From: Diaporthe sp. PMI_573
Lineage: Eukaryota > Ascomycota > Sordariomycetes > Diaporthales > Diaporthaceae
Direction: 5' to 3'
Assembly (NCBI GenBank): GCA_021399435.1
Contig: JAJTUP010000019.1
Coordinates: 1,018,463 to 1,082,462 of the forward strand
Length of the DNA stretch: 64,000 nucleotides
In this document: positions 9,569-19,989 of the stretch, piece by piece
Position numbering within the stretch: the stretch's first letter is position 1
Layout: every line of letters starts with the position of its first letter
Notes under the pieces: model-generated
What the model was told of the DNA's origin: nothing
Database searches by the model: none
What the model saw: the letters and a program-made list of their open reading frames with translations, nothing else
Made by a program: the position numbers and the translations under genes

Positions 9569-12497
9569 CGTGGGGGATATGACGGTGTCTCCTTGGCCGG
9601 GGATTCAGTGACGAACAAGAAGTCTGTTCACATATGGGAAAGAGACAGCAGACGGGCGAGCGTCTCGGGGAGCACTTGGGCTGACGACAGCTGGTACCGT
9701 CGTACGGTCTGGTGGGTTGCGAGAGACTGCTCACATAAGGGCCAGACAGGGATAATGTTGGCCTGTGTTTCCAGAAAGCTTTGTATGATTGCCAAATGCG
9801 CCGGCAGTGCCCACCGAGAGAGACCAGAGTAAACGACGGCAAGATTGGTGCCTTGGGGGCGGGCTCGTCACTCGTCACGGTGCGACATTGAACAAGCCTC
9901 GTTGACAAAAGATGCTTCTACCTCAGGCGGGGGGTGAGTGCAGGTTGAAAAAGCAGGAAGGGAAACGACCTTGGATGAAGACAGGATGGGCCTTCGGCCC
10001 TAGAGATAAATATCACGTCCCCCAGCGCCGGCGGGGAGAGGGAGCGATGTCCGGGATTATGGCAGTGCGCATATGCCCTCCGCCTTGTGCATGCAATGCA
10101 GCATGCAGATCAGGTCAGGAGCACGCGACACACGGGCGAACCCACCCCCCTGTCTGCCTGTGTTGTAGCTCCCAGCTCCTAGCTACCAGCGCCCTGGGCT
10201 GGGCTGGACGTTATCTCGCCGTTGAAAGACAGGCATGACGACGCAGCGTCGGGAGCCTCCCACTTGCCGCATGGATTACATATTGATCCCGTCTGCCCCA
10301 CTGGCTGGGCCAACGCAGGCAGGTAGGGGTTCGCAGTGGCGCCGGAAGCATGGGACACTGAAGAAAGGGGGGGGGGTGGTATTGGCCCGTCTCGAGCGCC
10401 AAGGCCGCGTCAGCTCGGACGCGGGGCAGGGCGGCGAGGGCGACAACCCTGGGAGCCTTGGAATATTCCGACGGCGTGTCGGCTCAGGCTGGAACAAGGC
10501 AGTCTGGAGTGGCCGGAGGCACCTGCTCCTTGGTCGGTCAAAAAAGGCCCCGAGAACTCATTTGATAGCCCTCACAGCAAGCGAAATTCAGTACTCAGAC
10601 ACAGTTCAAGACTCTGTCGTCTGTGCGAGGACAATCAATGGCACACAAACTTCATCCTGCTCGGCTCTGGCCATCCGAGTTGTGGGAGGGCCGTCCATGT
10701 CTCGCCGCCCGGGACAATGGGGTGGCACCCTGCCAACCTCAACCTGCCTCTGCATCAAGATGGCATACCATTGCACACAGCACAGCACAGTTTGAACACA
10801 TACACCTAAAAAGGTCTGAGAAGCTTCTCTCGAGTGGGTTTAGTGGAGGCCCTGCGACTCAGAGAGTGCTGGTTGTGGCCCAGGACGCATGGTCGGGCAC
10901 CTTTTCGCGGTGTTCTGGATAAGTAAGTCTGTTCCTTAGAACGGTCTGAAACGAAGACCCGACCACCTTCCCTTCCTCTTTTTTTCACTTCCCCATTTGT
11001 TCGCGGACAGGACTACCTTCGGATATCACTTGTCGCCGTGGTCGTTCGAGCATTCTACCGGGGTTGCCAGAGTTAAGGATGCTTTCTGGCTGGGACATTT
11101 GCTTGCAAGAGGTTTGCGCGTCTTTTCAGATAGCTATCGCTGCAATGAATAGGATTCACTGTGATCTCCTCTTCTTTCTGAACGATGAAAGGCTCGACCT
11201 TGCCCGGCCCATTCTGATACAACTATTGCCCTGGCGCTGGGTATGCTGCTGGCTTAGCTTAGTACATCAATTGAGAACACCTTGCCACACGCGCCTCTCA
11301 GGATATTTACGTAGTCCCAGATGGTTCTATAGTTCCCGATGCATGGCCGGTCATCTGGTGCTCCACTGCGTGACCACTGGAATAGCGTGCCCCCGTGTAA
11401 ACAATGCGTAAGCAGGGGACTAGACTCTAGGGCTTACCAGACGCCTAGCTGGATGACCACAGCCGCTATTCTTTGAGTTTCGGCGGCGGCATAATCTGAC
11501 TGGAATATGAATTGGCTTCCCAACACCCAAGAGACATTGCTATACCGGTAGTGCCTGTATCAAAAATGTACTCGAAGTTTGAGCCGAGCGCGAATCGACT
11601 GAACGAAAATAAGTGACAGCTTGTCCATAGACACCTCAAGTCTCTCAGAATATATCTGTTCAGTGATGTATTATGTTCGGGAATGCATTACAGTCTCGTG
11701 TTCAAGATACCTCCCCACTTACTAGTAGTGACAAATTTAAGCACGGTTTATTTCTGCGACTATATTATTGATAACGGCATTTGTATGCCTTTAGATGGGT
11801 ACTACGTCTAAATGGCTTATAGGAACAAAGTTGACTGTAGAAGTATGTTGATTCCCATTAAGTGTTTTCTGGTTAAAAGAGAACTCTCGCCAAAGAAGAG
11901 CTGTGCAAAATGGAGGCTATAAGTGCTTCAACGCGGCTGTGTGGCGTAGCCGAAGCCCTGACTGGCAGGCTGGGCCAGTATAGCGTACGTGCAGCCCCCC
12001 TGTGCCCTCACACGGGCTGCCGCTGGGGTCGATTGAGGAAGAATGCATATCCGTGTACCTTTTTTCGGGTGCCGCGTACCCTCTAAAAAGATGAGAGGTG
12101 TGTGCTGAAACATAACGAGCCTCACTCGGGTGTCTGCTGCGCAGCCACGGAATCCATTAATAGATCCGCAGAGGCCGTGGTGCTATCGCCCCACGGCAAT
12201 ATCGAGATGTCTTTGATACTATTGTAGGAAGGCGTATAGTAGTATACAGAGGTCTTTGAGTTATGGAAGTAGTGGGGCGCTGTTTGAAAGCCACACGTTT
12301 TGCTGTGCAGAAGGTAGTCAAGCCACAGCAGCTTTTTTGGTATGACATGATACTACTTTTGAAAGTGTAGCGGTGTTACAGTGACAATGTATGTGATAGA
12401 TAGGTGATGTTCAAGTGGGGCTGTACCAGGTATATATTTCTAAGATGGGTGAAGGTCGCCAACGATCTACCAGCTACCTCGGTTTACACAGAGATAC

Positions 12498-12540
12498 TTC
12501 TTTTGTAGTATAGTGGTTAGTATGCAGACTGTTATGTCGT
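12498..12540 (+). pseudogene. 5' half of a tRNA-like sequence (tRNA-Asp-like remnant)
   Basis: The stretch contains TAGTATAGTGG at 12506-12516, a good match to the Pol III A box, followed by TTAGTATGC and ACTGTTAT. The last resembles the Asp anticodon loop CTGTCAY with a C-to-T change. No matching T-arm or acceptor 3' strand follows, so it is a relic or a tRNA-derived repeat head and not a working tRNA. Confidence 0.35.
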
Positions 12541-12944
12541 TTTCTCAATTGCTAGCTGTACGTGATGGCACGATGAAGTGTAGGCGGCCTGGCCATCACC
12601 GTTTTCGCTTACTTGCCGTCTTGCCTGACGAGGTCTATAACATACATGGTTTCCCGTTCTACTAGAGCTGCATGTTCTACTTGCTTAAATTCTGTTCCTT
12701 GTTCTGACAGGGAGATGCCAGGATATACCCCATGTGTTTTTTGCACGCTAAGAGAGCGGCAACTTGGCAGGTTCTAGGTTGCCAGGATATTTTGTGGATG
12801 AGTCACCAGACACATGTTCACAGACACCTGTCACATCTGACAACAATGAGTAACCAGAGAACGGAGGCTTGCTAGTAAGTAAGTTCGGCGGAGTAGATAT
12901 GTCCACCTCACACTACAGTCTGCCAAGCAATAAGCTAGTGCAAG

Positions 12945-13025
12945 GCGGACTATGAACCCATGCTTGGGTGCGAAGCGCGAGAGCGCGACCATCGCACCTG
13001 GTGTGCTGGTAGTAGGAAAGTCCGC
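12945..13025 (-). other. tRNA-like folded element, possible SINE head
   Basis: Read on the minus strand, a 7-bp perfect terminal pairing (GCGGACT with AGTCCGC) encloses a strong nested hairpin (GTGCGA...CGCG/CGCG...TCGCAC). Just inside the 3' arm is GGTTCATAGTCC, one base longer than the B-box consensus. A normal T-stem cannot form. This could be a degenerate tRNA or the tRNA-derived head of a short interspersed element. Confidence 0.35.
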
Positions 13026-13145
13026 TATGCCATCGGTACTAACAAAACTTGGAGCATAAAAAGACTTTAAATAGGCACAGTTCCACGACATCAAAAATTC
13101 CTTGCGACCCGTGCAACCATCATTCTCCTGTTCCCATTCCCAATC

Positions 13146-14864
13146 ATGGAATCATCGTGTTCAAAGATATTCTGGGTCAGCTTGCCCGCTGAGATCCGGC
13201 TCCTGATCCTGAATTTCTCGCTCCACACTTCCAGTGCCGGCCGCAAATTGTCCCGCCTTGCCGTGGTATCAAAAGAGTGGCAGGCAGTTGTCGAGCGGCA
13301 GAACTTTGCCAGGCTCAGGCTAACTCCATCATGCCTTGCCGAATTCCCTTCGAGGACCCACCGCAATCGACATCTCGTGGGTTATATATGGTTCTGTTTG
13401 GAACTCGAGAAGTACGATTGCGGCTCAGGAATGAGAAGCACAATGATGTTATCACACACCGACGACAGCATTCTTGCCTCCGGGTTTCAGGCCTTGTTCT
13501 CAACTCTTAGCACATGGGAGACTGGCCGCGGAATACTGCTTGACATCAGTGTATACTCGCCCAGTGACTCAGAGCACTGGATGCAATACTCACCCCTGAA
13601 GCCCGATGCTCCTTTACATGAGTGTGGTCGGAGTCAAGGCATGGAGCAGGCGCTGCTACCAAATGCTAACCACTCCGAGGACGACTGGATTACTGGCAAT
13701 GAGGACTGCACATGCCGTCTCTCTTCTACCTTATCCAAGTGTTTCGGTATGATCGGCAATGAAAATTCCCTCTTTGATGGCGAAGAGCAAGAGGCTCGCT
13801 GGTGGCAGGGATTGCCACTAGTCCCAGCAGTCACGGGCATACTCTTGCGCCAACAAACACGCCGACAATGGAACCCGCTTACGCTCGCTCATATATTCTC
13901 CCGTCTACCCAGACTTCACGAAATATCCTACGAGCCATGGAGGGATACCGATCCCGACGCTCCGATGTTCTCAGATGAAGGTGTGCACTTGCTTTGCTAA
14001 ACCACTCGTTGCTGTACCACTCACTGGTAAATAGCACTAATCCTCAGTGTGTTATTAGACTTTAAACACTTTTTCGAATCCCTCGCTTCAAAGGACGTTC
14101 AGAAGTTGGTCATCTTCGGAAACTTCCATCAAACAGATCTTGATGCTATTTCTAGATCCGAACAAGATCAAACATTAACTCATGCCATCAGTCAAATGGC
14201 TTCGGAAACTAGCCTTAAGCTGGAGCACTTTTCAGGCGCGTTCCTCATTGAAGCCTGCCCATTTTTCTCTTCTCGCAAGCCTTTTTGGAAGTGGAACAAC
14301 CTGCAATCAATTATACTGAGTTCACAACTACTTGCCCCCGAATCAGACCTGACTGATGTTAAGGATTTGCTGGAAGACGCAGCGGCAGCAGCGATGAGAA
14401 TGCCACGACTGAATACTATGGAGATTTGGAACGGGAGAAAGGAATTAGCGAGTCTCTTCCAGTATCAGTCATGTCGAGGCCAGACGAATGCAACTCTTAC
14501 TTGGAGAAGCACATGGGAACTCTCCATACCGAATCCCGTGATCCGGGCTTGGGAAGCTGTCGCAAAAAAGCACGGCGCTTGTGGACTAAATGTCAGCAGG
14601 GAATTTCTTGATATCCGTGAGAACTTAGAGTCTCACGGGGATGCAATTCACTACTTGCGACTTTCCACTCCTGTAATTCGACCAGTTTCATTACAGCAGA
14701 TTTGCATGGAGCACGACATTCAAAACACTTGGAGAGAACGGCGAGAGGATTGGCGGGGGACATTTTTGCGTGAGATGGCAAGTTTAGCTGATCCTGATGA
14801 CCGAGGACACCAAGAAGCATTGGCATATCTGAGGGCAAGTTTCGGTCGGCGGGAAGTGGACTGA
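13146..14864 (+). CDS. F-box-like protein of unknown target
   Basis: The N-terminus IFWVSLPAEIRLLILNF (residues 8-24) followed by LSRLAVVSKEWQAVVE is the short F-box-like motif common in large filamentous-fungal families. These proteins usually link Skp1-Cullin ligases to substrates. Two exons, 13146-13980 and 14059-14864, give 546 aa. The intron uses donor GTGTGC and acceptor TTATTAG. An earlier CAG at 14045-14047 follows the CTAAT branch site very closely and would give a stop codon, so I chose the later AG because it alone keeps the frame. The C-terminal part carries motifs such as LNTMEIWNG and ends in a charged helix (WRERREDWRGTFLREMASLADP). No leucine-rich or WD repeats are visible. 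It neighbours decayed DNA and an hAT element, as fast-evolving accessory genes often do. Confidence 0.7.
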
Positions 14865-15661
14865 CCTAGAGTCCCTGAATCATCCGATCTGATGAAACCA
14901 GGCTTTCAGTTCATATCAATTCATTACATCAATATGTTGGGTAGAAGTTTAAGACTTAAATGATAGGAAGACTCCTGGTGCTGCTGGCACGTGGAAGGTA
15001 TTATGAAGAGCATGTTCCTCCATAGAATCTTGTGAGCCCCTGAGCAAGGCGCTATCATTCATAAGCACGTAAGGCGACCCTGGGCCTTCCGCCCGAGCTG
15101 TAGCAGGACTGTTGAATATATCCAAAAGCTTGTGATGCGGATTACAGAGTTACTACGGGACCGACCTTGGGACCGAAATCGATGAGAATCGCATGTCCGC
15201 TGTGGCTACCGCGTTGTTAAGGACATAGCACGTCGTTATACGTATTGTTCTGGCTCCATCACCTCTTGAGGAACCCAAAGCATGACGTGACGCGATCTCT
15301 ATAACGCACGGCCAGGCCTGAAATAATGCGACTTCATCGAATTGAGCATTCCAAATACCTACGCATCGCTTGCTTCAAGGTTGATGGCCCATGACACACA
15401 ATTTGATCAAGTTGTAGTCTAGATTGAGGGAACTAAATCTTCTACGTGCCTATAAGTGGAATAATAGCTGGTTTTCTACACATATGTTCTATGGTAGCCT
15501 CGTAGTCAACCTAGAAGCCACCTAGGAGATAATATTCACGGTGGTTATAATAAAAGCCTATAAAGATGGCTACCAATGACGCCTATTGAATTGACAGTAT
15601 CCTAAGTTCTGTGCTTGTGGGCGTCTGAAATGGTCGACACATTACGCTTTCTTCCGTAGAT
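14865..15661. other. Intergenic region left of the hAT element
   Basis: No gene is supported. Composition is near 45% GC and includes TA-rich short stretches. The right end is the transposon insertion site. Confidence 0.45.
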
Positions 15662-15669
15662 GGTAGTTC
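15662..15669. repeat. Left target-site duplication of the hAT element
   Basis: GGTAGTTC directly precedes the left inverted terminus and recurs at 18742-18749 after the right terminus. Eight bases is the standard duplication for hAT insertions. Confidence 0.85.
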
Positions 15670-15690
15670 CAGTGATGTTATTGGATTGGA
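15670..15690 (+). repeat. Left terminal inverted repeat of the hAT element
   Basis: This 21-bp sequence is the exact reverse complement of 18720-18740. It begins CAGTG, as many hAT ends do. Confidence 0.92.
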
Positions 15691-15956
15691 GGCAATTTGG
15701 ATTGGACTGGATTTGTCGGAAAATGGCTGGACTGGATTTGGGTTTCTCGAAGATTTGGACTGGATTGGATTGATTGGCAACCAGCTCCTGGAGCTCCAAT
15801 GGTCTAACCTGATAAGGCAAGAGCTAAGCCTAATTGAGTGGTCATGAGGAGTCTCCCGTCGCAGCTTGCCGTCGCAGACCACGACACGACGCGCGAACTA
15901 TCGTTCCGCTATTGGGTTAACATCCAACGCGTGCAGATTGCTACGCTATTAAAAGC

Positions 15957-18548
15957 ATGGAGGCAAACGCGTCGCTCGCGACTTCAGCAGTCCTTCTACT
16001 GTGGCAGACGTGTCTGAACAGTCCACTCACCAGCTACACCATGGCCACTATCTCCAGCTATTTCGGTGCTGCCAGCGGTCGCCGTCCTGATTCTGACAGA
16101 GTTATTCTTGCTCCAACATATATTAGTCCTCGCCCAAACGACCCCGACGGAGCCCTGATCGAACCCGACGAATTCAAGCTGAATGGGAAGCAATATGTAC
16201 GCTTCTCTGTTGTGGCAAAGTCCCAAAAGCACACCAAGAAAAGGACATCAGTCGTCTGGCAGTATGGTGAAGACATACAACTCAAGCAGGACCCGACGAA
16301 GAGGTTCTGGTACTGTTATCTGTGCGAACAGCAGCAGCGCCAACAGGGACTTCCTATTTCCGGCAAGGGCAATTGTACTGCCTTAGACCACCTGGAATCG
16401 AAACACCAAATCGATAGGGAGACTGGTGAGCACAGACATCCAAAGCGCCACCCATCGCAGCCATCAATTGTCGACTTCAACAACATATCCACCGTTGTAT
16501 TCAAACGCCGATTTGACGAGTTCAAGGAACTTCTGATTCGATGGATCGTCTATTGTCACATCGCCTTCTTTCAAATCGAGAACCTATACTTTCGCGAACT
16601 CCTCTTCTATGTTTTCCCTGGCCTGACAACACTCCTTCCAAAGGCGAGACTAGTGATTCGCAGATGGATAATAGAGGCCTTTGAGGCACGAAAGGACAAC
16701 CTGCGTCAAGAAATGCAAGCGGCCCACAGCAATATATCGATATCGTTCGATTTATGGACGTCACCGAACTATCAGGCTATCCTTGGGTGTGTCGCGCACT
16801 TTATCAACAGAAGCGGCAAGAGAAGAACGGTTGTTCTGGCTCTTCGCGAACTGGTTGGCGAACATTCAGGTGAGAATATGGCAGATGTCCTCCTACATAT
16901 ATTTGATGACTACGGGATCAGTGGCCGGATCGGTTATTTCATGGCAGACAATGCAAGTTCGAGTGATGCCTGCATCGACCTGGTCCTGCAGGCTCTTTAC
17001 CCGCACATGAGCAGGAAACATCGCGTACGACGACGCCTTCGGTGTTTTGGCCATATCGTCAATCTCTGCGCCCAGGCGTTTATTATGGGAAAGGATGCTG
17101 CGAAGACCTGCAAGGATCTGGACTCTGCGTATCGAGAAGGGGACTACACACGGATTCGTGAGCTGTGGAAGAAGCGCGGTGCAATTGGGAGGCTCCATAA
17201 TATCGTACGATACATTAGAGCTAGCCCTCAACGGCGCCAATTCTTCAGATCAATACAAATTGGCGGCGATCTGGCTGCATTTGACGGATTGGAGGTAAGC
17301 CCCCTGGTGCGCGTCGCAAGGTAGTCGCGGCGTCCTACACTTCCGGTTTCAGTACTGACGTTGGAGTTTGTTGCAGCTTGTTCAAAGTCAGTCAACACGC
17401 TGGAATTCTTATTTCTTATCGATTGGACGCGCTCTTAATGTCAAAGAACGTATCCAGCTCTTCTGCGATCAATATGAGCCTCCACGAAGCGACAGAGACG
17501 TCCTGGACCAACGCCTCAGCCCACGGCAATGGGACGAACTCGGACACCTCCATGACCAACTCGAGACATTCTACGAGGCCACAGTAATGAACGAAGGCAG
17601 ACAGTGGACTCTTGCAGATCATTTTCAATCGCTAGACTGGCTTATAGATGAAATCCACCTTGCTCAGCGAAAGTTTGAACAGCTCGCCGAAGACGCAATG
17701 CGGAAGTGTGGCCCGAATAGACAGGATAAGCAGAACGAATTCGACGACTATAACTGGCTTGCTGCGGCTGCAGAAGTTGCCTGGCAGAAATGCGAGAAGT
17801 ACTACAACAAGGCCGATGAATCGCCCGCTTACTACGCCGCCATATCGTTGAATCCAAGACTTAAGAACCAATGGTACTATCAGGTTTGGAATGGCAGTGA
17901 TGATAAGCGTGCCTGGATCCAAGCTGCTGTTGGAGCAGTTAAGGAGCTCTGGGTTGACGAATACAAAGGCAAGTTCGCCCACGGCGCGCCAGTTCCTACC
18001 CACGTCTTTAAGGCCACAGAACCGAAAGAGAATCGTTTACTTCAGTGAGAAACCACAAGCGTCTCAAACTACACCACCTCGACCCTAATTCAAGCCCCGA
18101 ACTGCCCTCAACGGATTACTACAATGAGTTTATCACCGCTGACGTTATCGGCCTTAATGATGACGAGGAATTCGACCCCGTCCAGTACTGGAATGAGCGT
18201 TACCACTCGCAGACGGACCTCGCTCGTATGGCGCTGGACGTTTTAGCCCTGCCTCCCATGTCAGATGAGTGTGAGCGCCTTTTTAGCAGCGCCAAGCTCC
18301 TCCTTACAAATCATCGCTCACGGCTCCGGATGGACGTCATTGAAGCCAGCGAGTGCTTACGAGCTTGGTATGGTCGCCCGGAGCAGAAGGCATTTGATGA
18401 CTCTGCCATCGGTTTGATGGAGGGTGAGGCAGGGAGTACAGTTGGGGCGGATGGGTTGGGTGAGGGAGAGGAAGGCGGCGAAGATGATGGAAGCGAGAAG
18501 AACATACTGGAGACGCAAGTTGCTAGAGAACATGAGCTCCGTAGTTAG
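15957..18548 (+). pseudogene. hAT transposase, single frameshift
   Basis: The transposase spans two exons (15957-17294 and from 17377) with a GTAAGC...TTGCAG intron. The likelier start is the second Met (16041, MATISSYFG). A BED-type zinc finger (CYLC...H-x4-H) is followed by the RNase-H-like core with ISFDLWTSPN, MADNASSSDAC and CFGHIVNLCAQ. The second exon stays open to a TGA at 18046. The remaining domain, SVRNHKRLKLHH through the hATC dimerisation block (DECERLFSSAKLLLTNHRSRL), continues in another frame to 18548. The change falls at a T-run around 18036-18038, and one base lost there would explain it. I see no splice pair that joins the frames. It could be a recent inactivating indel or a sequence error. 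Confidence 0.85.
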
Positions 18549-18719
18549 GTGGTGTCATAACCCAAGGACAAGAACAGTTCTACTCCAAGTCTGCTTATTC
18601 AGCGGCTCATTGATTGTCCCAAAAGGGTAAAATATGAACTGGATCGGTTCTGGATATCCTGGAGGCTGCCTGTCCCCACGTCTGGACTGGATTGGATCGA
18701 GGCTCGGATCCAGCTCCAA

Positions 18720-18740
18720 TCCAATCCAATAACATCACTG
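18720..18740 (-). repeat. Right terminal inverted repeat of the hAT element
   Basis: Inverse copy of 15670-15690, ending AACATCACTG. The duplication GGTAGTTC follows at 18742-18749 after one extra C. Confidence 0.92.
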
Positions 18741-18749
18741 CGGTAGTTC

Positions 18750-19989
18750 TTGCATCGAGTCTTTCATGTCTGGTCATTTTTGGGTAGTCCTTTCTATTAT
18801 GTCTCATCAAATCTCGAACACAGTTTCCCGTGCCATACTTGTAGTCATTTCCCCTCTGTCTGATTCAAGCCAGAACGTCTAGGAAGGTATATCCGGTCTT
18901 CGAGCCGGGATACTTATCCTCACCTCGACTCTGTTTACTTCCGCTCCCCTCTTCTCTTCTTCATCCATCATCACCGCCACCACCATCACCAGCAATGTGA
19001 GTTCTCAAATCCCTTGATTTCTTGTCATCCGGAACTGGAAAGCCGCGATTTCTGGTTCAACTACTCATGAGACATCCTTTCAGCACCCAACATCATCACC
19101 CATCCACCTGACATCCTCATCAACATCCATCATGACATCCACGTCGCACAACACCTCCATCTATTTCACCTTCACCAACTGTTTCCCAGGGCCAACATTT
19201 CCATATGTTCTGGCAACTTCTCTGACACGATTCCTCTCTAAATTACGCTTTGTGTCGGGCATGGCTAATAAATTTGCAGGGCCCGCGCCGCCCCTGCCGC
19301 CCCCACCAGAGCCTCTCGCCGCCTCGCCCTCGCCCGCGCCCATCGCGCCCTCGCCGCCGCTCGCCGCCGCACCCTCGCCGCCGAGGTCGCTGCCGCCGCC
19401 GCCGTCGCCGCCCTCGAGCGGGGCTTCGGCCTCTTTTGATCCGGTGAGCAGCATTTTTCTTTGTCTCTGGCGAGTTACCTTGCACAGTCAAGGCTTCCCA
19501 TGCGTGCTCAGGTACAATATTTGATGATCTATCTAGGTATATTATTATTGTAGGCTTCGCCCAGGAGCTCGTCTTTTGAGGTCTGCTTTCGAATCAGAGC
19601 AACGACGGCGTTGACTCGTCGTTGGAAGCAGTAGGTAGGAACATGCACTGAAGCGTTAATGTCACAGGCCAGGACGCTGCAGGGTTAAACCCTTAGATCC
19701 CGCAACCAAGCCTGCATCAATTGCGACGCGGTCAGGCGCGTCACTCCAACCCCCCCTTGGCGGGCAGACCAAGCACACCTCGACACCCACAAGCCTCTCG
19801 TGATCCAGCTGGGCGTTTCACGCGTCATTTTACTGGGCACTCTTGCGGCCCAAATGGCGAGACCGCTCGTTCGCCCATCACCGTCTCCTGTCATGAGATT
19901 TGGCGCAGCATGGATCTAAGTGAGTCTGCTCTGCGCGCGTCCCGTTGTGATGCGCACATCTGATTAGGGGACCAGCTCGAGAGGAACGT
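18750..19989. other. Intergenic with a possible unrecognised spliced transcript
   Basis: A CT-rich leader at 18940-18990 is followed by GTGAGT at 18996 and a TTTCAG acceptor near 19082. Another CTAATAAATTTGCAG acceptor ends at 19279, and a GTGAGC donor sits at 19443. The pattern looks like a transcribed spliced unit. The possible exons are a Ser/Thr-rich stretch from the ATG at 19132 and a GC-only Pro/Ala/Arg-rich block at 19280-19442, whose correct frame I cannot decide. No known family was recognised. The remainder to 19989 is likely promoter of the next gene. Confidence 0.3.

Larger units (their letters stand above)
9569..13145. other. Gene-poor 3.6-kb region, partly AT-richer, with tRNA-like remnants
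   Basis: No protein gene is supported. From about 11.4 to 13.0 kb the sequence becomes visibly richer in A+T than the surrounding GC-rich genes and all frames are short. That is what decayed transposon DNA altered by RIP (repeat-induced C-to-T mutation) would look like, although I could not compute an index. Two stretches with Pol III box-like motifs are listed separately. The right end holds the promoter of the F-box gene. Confidence 0.5.
15670..18741 (+). mobile_element. hAT-superfamily DNA transposon, nearly intact, about 3.07 kb
   Basis: The element is bounded by identical 21-bp inverted repeats, 15670-15690 (starting CAGTGATG) and 18720-18740 (ending CATCACTG), flanked by an 8-bp duplication GGTAGTTC. 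One extra C (18741) separates the right repeat from its duplication. Subterminal DNA on both sides contains many copies of TGGATTGG/TGGACTGG, in opposite orientation at the two ends, as is usual for hAT transposase binding regions. Inside lies a transposase gene with BED finger, RNase-H-like core and hATC domain. The perfect ends and duplication imply recent arrival or little RIP damage. Confidence 0.93.
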
